Source: Clostridia bacterium | Lineage (GTDB): Bacteria; Bacillota; Clostridia; Christensenellales; Pumilibacteraceae | Direction: 5' to 3' | DNA length: 11,808 bases | NCBI GenBank assembly: GCA_900762945.1 | Contig: CAAFIN010000190.1 | Coordinates: 1 to 11,808, forward strand | Shown: one piece after another, positions 8,008 to 11,808 of the stretch | Layout of the letters: every line of letters starts with the position of its first letter | Numbering within the stretch: position 1 is the first letter of the stretch | Notes under the pieces: generated by a model | The model's database searches: none | What the model was told of the DNA's origin: nothing | Seen by the model: only the letters and a program-made list of their open reading frames with translations | Position numbers and translations under genes: made by a program

Positions 8008-9130
8008 CGACTTTTACCTCCGTTCCGTTTTGCGGTTTTGCCGCGGTTTCGTCGTTAATTTTTGCCGTTTCGTCCGTTTTGAGGGACTTTTTCCCGAAAT
8101 TCACGTTGCTCACAAGCACCGCCGCCGCAACGAGCGCGAACGCCGCGCCGTGCTGCCAGGTCAGCGTAGCACCGATAGGCAGAAACACCGAGATCAGTGC
8201 CGCGAACAGCGGTTCGGTCATCTTTATTATGAACAGTTTGCTAAGGCTGTATTTCTGCACTACCGCGTACCACAGCCCGTAACTCACCACCGTCGCCGCG
8301 ACAATAAATACCATGATTCCCGCGCCGCCCCAGGTGACGGTGCCGAAACTTCCGCCGAAACTCAGCCCGATAATCATTAGCACCACGCCGCCGATAAGCT
8401 GCGAGTAACCGGTGACCGACACCGGGTTTACGTCCGCGAGCGTCTTTTTGAACACTACGTTGTTCACGACCGTGCAAAGCCCGGCGGCAAGCACGAGTAT
8501 CGAGCCGACTCCGAAATCGAACTTAGTCGATTCGAAGTTGACTACAAGTACCGAAGCCACGCCCAGTACCGCGCCCGCGATCTTGCCCCAACTGAATTTG
8601 TCCTCTTTGAAGAACAGAAACGATATGCACACGAACACCACTACGCCCGCCTGTTTCAGAAGCGCGGTTTTGCCCGCGTCCACCAGGCTCAGCCCTATGT
8701 AAGTGCAGGTATAATGCAGTACCACCGCGAACAGCGCGACGAGCGAAGTCCCGATCAGTTTTTTCGGCCGGCGTACGATATAAGTCCGTTTGGTACACAC
8801 GCAGAACAACGAGAGGATAAAGCCGCTTATCGTAAACCGCACTCCCGCGAACAATATCAGGTTCGGGTAAAAGGTCGTATCGATGGAAAAGACCTTATAG
8901 CCGTACTTGACGAACGGAAACAGCGCGCCCCAAAGCAGCATTACGAGCAGGCTGACGAGTACTATTATTACCGTTCCGCGGGCGCTCGCGTCAATTTTTT
9001 TACGCTTGCGTTCGGCTTTTTTCGGTACTTCGGAGCGGTTTTCGCCCTCTGTCGAAGCCGAAACCGCACTACCCGAAACGCCGTAATCCGAAGAAGCCGC
9101 AACGGTTTCGTTTACCGATTCGTTTTCCAT
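7988..9130 (-). CDS. EamA/DMT-superfamily membrane transporter with charged terminal tails
   Basis: This 380-residue membrane protein has about ten predicted membrane segments, at roughly 53-73, 90-111, 126-148, 152-174, 182-198, 207-227, 240-260, 268-290, 298-320 and 325-343. This is the two-times-five arrangement of drug/metabolite transporters (EamA). Supporting motifs are LLWGALFPFVK in the first segment, a HYTCTYIGLSLVDAGKTALL pattern ending the first half, VFFKKTL-like loop residues (225-231), and MTEPLFAALISVF near segment nine, matching the usual EP motif. The core is extended by a roughly 50-residue polar N-terminus ending in a Lys/Arg cluster (37-45) and a roughly 35-residue acidic/polar C-terminus. 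Family members move amino acids, nucleotide sugars, sugars or metabolites, often outwards. Here it sits among dehydrogenase genes, so export of an oxidised product or uptake of a small substrate are both possible. It starts three bases after the SDR stop, with AAGGA upstream. Confidence 0.93.
   Translation of the reverse strand: MENESVNETVAASSDYGVSGSAVSASTEGENRSEVPKKAERKRKKIDASARGTVIIVLVSLLVMLLWGALFPFVKYGYKVFSIDTTFYPNLILFAGVRFTISGFILSLFCVCTKRTYIVRRPKKLIGTSLVALFAVVLHYTCTYIGLSLVDAGKTALLKQAGVVVFVCISFLFFKEDKFSWGKIAGAVLGVASVLVVNFESTKFDFGVGSILVLAAGLCTVVNNVVFKKTLADVNPVSVTGYSQLIGGVVLMIIGLSFGGSFGTVTWGGAGIMVFIVAATVVSYGLWYAVVQKYSLSKLFIIKMTEPLFAALISVFLPIGATLTWQHGAAFALVAAAVLVSNVNFGKKSLKTDETAKINDETAAKPQNGTEVKVDESNVD
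8016..8021 (-). promoter_or_regulatory. Ribosome binding site of the MDR gene inside the transporter coding region
   Basis: GGAGGT lies eight bases before the ATG at 8007, within the last codons of the EamA transporter gene. It selects this start over the in-frame ATG three codons later and implies that translation of the two genes is coupled. Confidence 0.8.
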
Positions 9131-9133
9131 TCT

Positions 9134-9898
9134 TCAGTCCTTCGGCTCCGTTCCGCGAGTTGCGAGGCATCTACCGCCGTCGACTACGAGATTATGTCCG
9201 GTGATAAAACGCGCATCCTCGGACGCGAGGAACATGACCGCAGCCGTGATGTCGTGCGGCGATGGAGTCATTCGCAAATAGTTCGTGTGCGAAAGATCGC
9301 CGCCGGTCGCGTTCGCCGTGGGAATCATGCCCGGACAAACCGCGTTTACGTTCACCCCGAACTTGCCGAGTTCTTTCGCCATGGACTTGGTCATACTCAG
9401 CACCCCGCCTTTCGCCGCTCCGTATTCGGTGTGCATGACGTGACCGTTCAGCCCCACGACCGAAGTAGTATTGATTATCTTGCCGCCTTTGCTTTGTTCT
9501 ATCATAACTCTCGCGCACTGGCGGGCGAAATAATAACTGCCGTAAAGATTGACCTTGATAATTCTGTCGAAAATCTCCGGCGACTGCTCGTACGACAGCG
9601 CACGGTCTTTTCTCGCGCTTCCGCCGGCAACGTTCGCCAGTACGTCTACGCCGCCGAAGTCCGCGACTATATCGTTTACGCACCTCTCGACCGCGTGAAA
9701 ATCGGTCACGTCGCAAACGTAAGTCTTTGCTTGCCCGCCGTTGTCGGTAATTCTCTTTACCGTTTCGTTCGCGGTTTCGCCGTTGAAATCGACTACCGCG
9801 ACCTTTGCTCCCTCGGCTGCGAACGAAATCGCCGCGTCCGAGCCGATGCCGCCGCCGGCGCCCGTCACAATGACTACCTTGTTTTCAAATCTTTTCAT
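9134..9898 (-). CDS. Short-chain dehydrogenase/reductase (classical SDR)
   Basis: This 254-residue classical SDR is of full length. Visible motifs are the cofactor site TGAGGGIG (12-19) and Asp37 at the end of the second strand, which favours NAD(H) over NADP(H). Also visible are CDVTD (62-66), the structural NxAG motif as NVAG (89-92, in place of NNAG), and the catalytic Asn117, Ser146, Tyr159 and Lys163 in a YxxxK motif. CPG at 188-190 and a C-terminal TGHNLVVDGG complete the family pattern. Such enzymes oxidise or reduce hydroxyl/keto groups of sugars, polyols and sugar acids; the exact substrate cannot be read. It follows the Gfo/Idh/MocA gene by 27 bases and has AAGGAGAG upstream of its ATG. 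The two probably act in succession on the same compound. Confidence 0.95.
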   Translation of the reverse strand: MKRFENKVVIVTGAGGGIGSDAAISFAAEGAKVAVVDFNGETANETVKRITDNGGQAKTYVCDVTDFHAVERCVNDIVADFGGVDVLANVAGGSARKDRALSYEQSPEIFDRIIKVNLYGSYYFARQCARVMIEQSKGGKIINTTSVVGLNGHVMHTEYGAAKGGVLSMTKSMAKELGKFGVNVNAVCPGMIPTANATGGDLSHTNYLRMTPSPHDITAAVMFLASEDARFITGHNLVVDGGRCLATRGTEPKD

Positions 9899-9925
9899 AG
9901 TATCTCTCCTTAATTTACGTCGCGC

Positions 9926-10921
9926 TTAATCCACGTCGTAGCCGCACGCTTTCAGCGTGTATTTTTGTAAGTTGTACTCGTGTTCGAAGTCCACGTCGTA
10001 TGGAATCGCGCCTTGAATCATATCGATAAACTCGCGCATCATCACGTCGTAGCGCCCCTCTTCGGGAATATCGATCGTGCGGTGACAGTCCTTCCACGGA
10101 TTGCCCTCGCCAGCCGCCGCTTCGCGAACGATCATCGGACACTCGATGGGAGAAACGCTGACCGTGCCTTTCTCGCCGTAAACCGTAAACTCGCGCATAC
10201 CCCAACCGTTGACTTCCACGCTCGAGGTTTTCACAGTCGCGATCCCGTCGGGGTACGACATCACGATCACCGAAGTGTCGGTAAGTTCTATCCCGCCGTC
10301 GCCCGAAACCGCGTTGAACGCCGTAAGTTCTTCGGGGTTGCCTTTCAGTTTCATCACGAGATCTATGAGGTGTCCGCCGAAAATGAACGTCGAGGGGCAT
10401 TTCACGCCGTAGCCCGAAAGTTGCCGTTTGAACCACTCGGGGTGCTTGGTACTCATGGTCGCGGCGATATTGTATATCCGCCCGAGTTCCCCGCGTTTCG
10501 CCTTGTTCAGAACGTATCTGATACCCGCGTTGTAACGGTACATGTACCCCGTCTGGAACACGAGTTTTTTATCTTTTGCGATATCGAGAAACTTTTTGTA
10601 AGCGTCAAGGTCGGTGCCGGCGGGTTTGTCCATATGAACGTGCAGTCCGCGCTCGGCGCAGATCGTAGCCGTAGTCACGAGGTCGGGAACGGAACTTTCC
10701 ACCATTGCCGCCTCGATCCCCGCCGCGAAAAGTTCGTCAAGAGAAAACCGCGGAATATCGTCGTAAACGCCGGGATTTTCCTTTACCCGCCGCGCGTACG
10801 TTTCGTCGCTCGGCTCGTAAAGTCCCGCAATCTCCGCACCCTCGGTTTTGCATAAAGTGTCTATTGCGGCCGCCGCGTGATTGTGACCTATTCCGAATAT
10901 CCCTATCCTCGTTTTTTTCAT
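9926..10921 (-). CDS. Gfo/Idh/MocA-family NAD(P)-dependent oxidoreductase
   Basis: This is the first gene of the operon and encodes 331 residues. The N-terminal Rossmann fold begins with RIGIFGIGHNHAAAA (5-19), a variant of GxGxxG. The family's Lys-Pro motif is HMDKPAG (96-102), with Asp in place of the more common Glu before the catalytic Lys99. The C-terminal alpha/beta domain has YMYRYN (126-131) and FGGHLIDL (181-188), giving a His184-x-x-Asp187 arrangement instead of DxGxH. Members oxidise inositols, sugars and sugar derivatives, or transiently oxidise glycosides; this protein's substrate is not identifiable. No signal peptide is seen, so it should be cytoplasmic. The ATG at 10921 has GGAG at 10931-10934, nine bases away, and a promoter about 50 bases further upstream. 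Confidence 0.94.
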   Translation of the reverse strand: MKKTRIGIFGIGHNHAAAAIDTLCKTEGAEIAGLYEPSDETYARRVKENPGVYDDIPRFSLDELFAAGIEAAMVESSVPDLVTTATICAERGLHVHMDKPAGTDLDAYKKFLDIAKDKKLVFQTGYMYRYNAGIRYVLNKAKRGELGRIYNIAATMSTKHPEWFKRQLSGYGVKCPSTFIFGGHLIDLVMKLKGNPEELTAFNAVSGDGGIELTDTSVIVMSYPDGIATVKTSSVEVNGWGMREFTVYGEKGTVSVSPIECPMIVREAAAGEGNPWKDCHRTIDIPEEGRYDVMMREFIDMIQGAIPYDVDFEHEYNLQKYTLKACGYDVD

Positions 10922-10977
10922 AAACGCTCACTCCGTTTTCCCTAAGGCTTACCTGAAATTATCGGGTTACGTAGTAA

Positions 10978-11006
10978 ATTATAAATCATACCGCGCCATA
11001 TGTAAA
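10978..11006 (-). promoter_or_regulatory. Sigma-A-type promoter of the nine-gene operon
   Basis: Reading the minus strand, TTTACA (11001-11006) and a perfect TATAAT (10978-10983) are separated by exactly 17 bases. Transcription should begin near 10971, giving a leader of about 50 bases before the Gfo/Idh/MocA start codon. It is the only strong promoter noticed upstream of the minus-strand gene set. Confidence 0.75.
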
Positions 11007-11015
11007 TAGTTAAAG

Positions 11016-11068
11016 TGATATTTTTATCTTTTATGATACCGAATTAGTTTGGATAAATTTGAATATCC
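11016..11068. promoter_or_regulatory. Candidate operator region between the divergent promoters
   Basis: This AT-rich stretch lies between the two -35 elements. It contains TGATA at 11016-11020 and 11034-11038 and GGATA at 11051-11055, the same orientation at 18- and 17-base steps. GATA-N4-TATC (11017-11028) and GGATA-N8-TATCC (11051-11068) are small inverted repeats. ATTTTTATC occurs at 11020-11028 and again at 11087-11095, inside the regulator's promoter spacer. An AraC-type protein encoded next door would be expected to bind somewhere here. The exact boundaries are uncertain, because AT-rich sequence gives such repeats by chance fairly often. Confidence 0.4.
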
Positions 11069-11081
11069 CACTCGTTTCTTC

Positions 11082-11111
11082 TTGACATTTTTATCAAAAA
11101 TGCTTTACAAT
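11082..11111 (+). promoter_or_regulatory. Sigma-A-type promoter of the AraC-family gene
   Basis: A perfect TTGACA (11082-11087) and TACAAT (11106-11111, one mismatch to consensus) are separated by 18 bases. The predicted start of transcription, near 11117-11119, lies only two to four bases before the ATG at 11121. The mRNA would then be leaderless or nearly so. Confidence 0.65.
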
Positions 11112-11120
11112 AAGCTTGTT

Positions 11121-11808
11121 ATGAACAATCTCGACGTATCCGAAATCATCTTAAATCGCATCGTCGCAATCAACACGATTGCCAAAAACGATCATCGCGT
11201 GGTCACCAGAAACGACCGCTCGACTTACGCGCTCACCATGAAAATCGCCGGGCGCACGACTTACGTTTGCGGCGGCGAGCGCTTCGTGTCCGACGTGAAC
11301 AATATGCTGCTCGTCGACAAAAACGCGCGGTATCAGTGGCACATGGACGAAAAAGGCAAGTGCGTCATGATCGAGTTCGAGGGGAACGTCGGCAACGAGC
11401 CGTTCGGTTTTATCGACTTCACTCTTACCGATACCGCCGCGCAGGAAATCGCCGCGCTGTTCGTCTCTGCGGCTAACCTCTGGGATATGAAAAAGGACAA
11501 TTATATGCTGAAATGCAAGTCCATATTCTACCGCATACTCGACAAAGCCACCGCGCACAAAAAGCAATCGTACCTTCCCAGCAGTTACAAACATATGCTC
11601 GAACCGGTCGTCAACTATATCCACGCCAACTACGGCGATCCCGAAATCACCAACGACACCCTCGCCGCTATCGCCGGCACCAGCACCGTGTACTTCCGCA
11701 AGATTTTCACCAAGGCTTTCAACGTTTCGCCCATAAAGTACCTGCGCTCCGTCCGTATCAAAAAAGCCACCGAACTGCTGATCGGCGACGGCTCGTCCGT
11801 CAGCGAAA
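11121..11808 (+). CDS. AraC-family transcriptional regulator (C-terminus cut by window edge)
   Basis: 229 codons are visible and the frame is open at the right edge. Residues 1-150 have no recognised signature but have the length and strand-rich character of the cupin-like sensor domain of AraC regulators. Residues about 157-220 match the start of the AraC DNA-binding domain: a helix (LEPVVNYIHANYGD), the first helix-turn-helix with LAAIAGTSTVYFRKIFTKAF (181-200), then NVSPIKYLRSVRIKKATELL, which matches the family's G-S-P-x-x-Y-L-x-x-x-R-x-x-x-A-x-x-L-L pattern. The second helix-turn-helix is outside the window. It is divergent from the operon and probably senses the imported sugar and controls both promoters. 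The ATG at 11121 has no Shine-Dalgarno sequence; an in-frame ATG at 11100 lies within the promoter and is less likely. Confidence 0.92.
   Translation, partial: MNNLDVSEIILNRIVAINTIAKNDHRVVTRNDRSTYALTMKIAGRTTYVCGGERFVSDVNNMLLVDKNARYQWHMDEKGKCVMIEFEGNVGNEPFGFIDFTLTDTAAQEIAALFVSAANLWDMKKDNYMLKCKSIFYRILDKATAHKKQSYLPSSYKHMLEPVVNYIHANYGDPEITNDTLAAIAGTSTVYFRKIFTKAFNVSPIKYLRSVRIKKATELLIGDGSSVSE

Larger units (their letters stand above)
1..10921 (-). other. Probable nine-gene operon for glycan capture, import and oxidative conversion
   Basis: All nine minus-strand genes are spaced by at most 27 bases or overlap. Three consecutive junctions (MDR to GLUG protein, GLUG protein to GH43, GH43 to CBM9-like) are ATGA stop/start overlaps, and the EamA-MDR junction overlaps by 20 bases. 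No terminator-like hairpin with a U-run or internal strong promoter was noticed. Cytoplasmic enzymes come first, then surface lipoproteins, then the ABC importer. The operon continues past the left edge, at least to the end of the permease gene. Confidence 0.8.

Noticed and set aside
7078..8058. A 326-codon plus-strand frame opposite the MDR gene.
   Set aside because: The opposite strand encodes a clear MDR enzyme with a good ribosome site; the plus-strand product has no family features.
8714..9913. A 399-codon plus-strand frame spanning the SDR gene and part of the transporter gene.
   Set aside because: It covers two well-supported genes in antisense and has no domain signature.
11051..11068. 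The inverted repeat GGATA-N8-TATCC as a transcription terminator.
   Set aside because: The arms are only five bases, the stem is AT-rich and no T-run follows in either direction; an operator is more plausible.
11100..11120. An in-frame ATG at 11100 as an alternative start of the AraC-family gene.
   Set aside because: It lies between the -35 and -10 elements, upstream of the predicted transcription start, and has no ribosome binding site.
11151..11624. A 157-codon minus-strand frame within the AraC-family gene.
   Set aside because: The plus frame encodes an unbroken AraC-type protein with its helix-turn-helix; the minus frame is a shadow.

Overview
The window looks like an accessory carbohydrate-use locus from a Gram-positive bacterium, most likely an uncultured gut-type member of the Clostridia. 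The reasons are four lipoproteins with N-terminal signal peptides and lipobox cysteines, strong AGGAGG-type ribosome binding sites, sigma-A-like promoters and a MalF-type ABC importer with a lipoprotein binding protein. The taxonomic placement is inference; no RNA gene or marker gene is present to confirm it.

Layout: nine genes run on the minus strand from about 10921 down to position 1, with gaps of at most 27 bases or short overlaps, so they probably form one operon. In transcription order they encode a Gfo/Idh/MocA oxidoreductase, an SDR dehydrogenase, an EamA/DMT transporter, a zinc-less MDR oxidoreductase of the PIG3/QOR type, a lipoprotein with InlB-type repeats and a GLUG-like beta-helix, a GH43 glycosidase lipoprotein, a lipoprotein with CBM9/DOMON-like and LamG-like domains, an unusually long ABC solute-binding lipoprotein, and the start of an ABC sugar permease that runs off the left edge. 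A divergent AraC-family regulator starts at 11121 on the plus strand and runs off the right edge. The 199-base intergenic region carries a good promoter for each direction, with candidate operator repeats between them.

Working model (inference): the AraC protein controls the operon. The three surface lipoproteins (GH43, CBM9-like and GLUG) capture and trim an arabinose- or xylose-containing glycan or glycoside. The ABC system imports the product, the three cytoplasmic NAD(P)-type oxidoreductases transform it, and the DMT carrier moves a substrate or product. No sugar kinase, isomerase or aldolase is visible, so the pathway either continues past the left edge or is mainly oxidative. No RNA genes, mobile elements, CRISPR arrays, broken genes or convincing terminators were seen. 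Apart from the 199-base regulatory region there are only short intergenic gaps.
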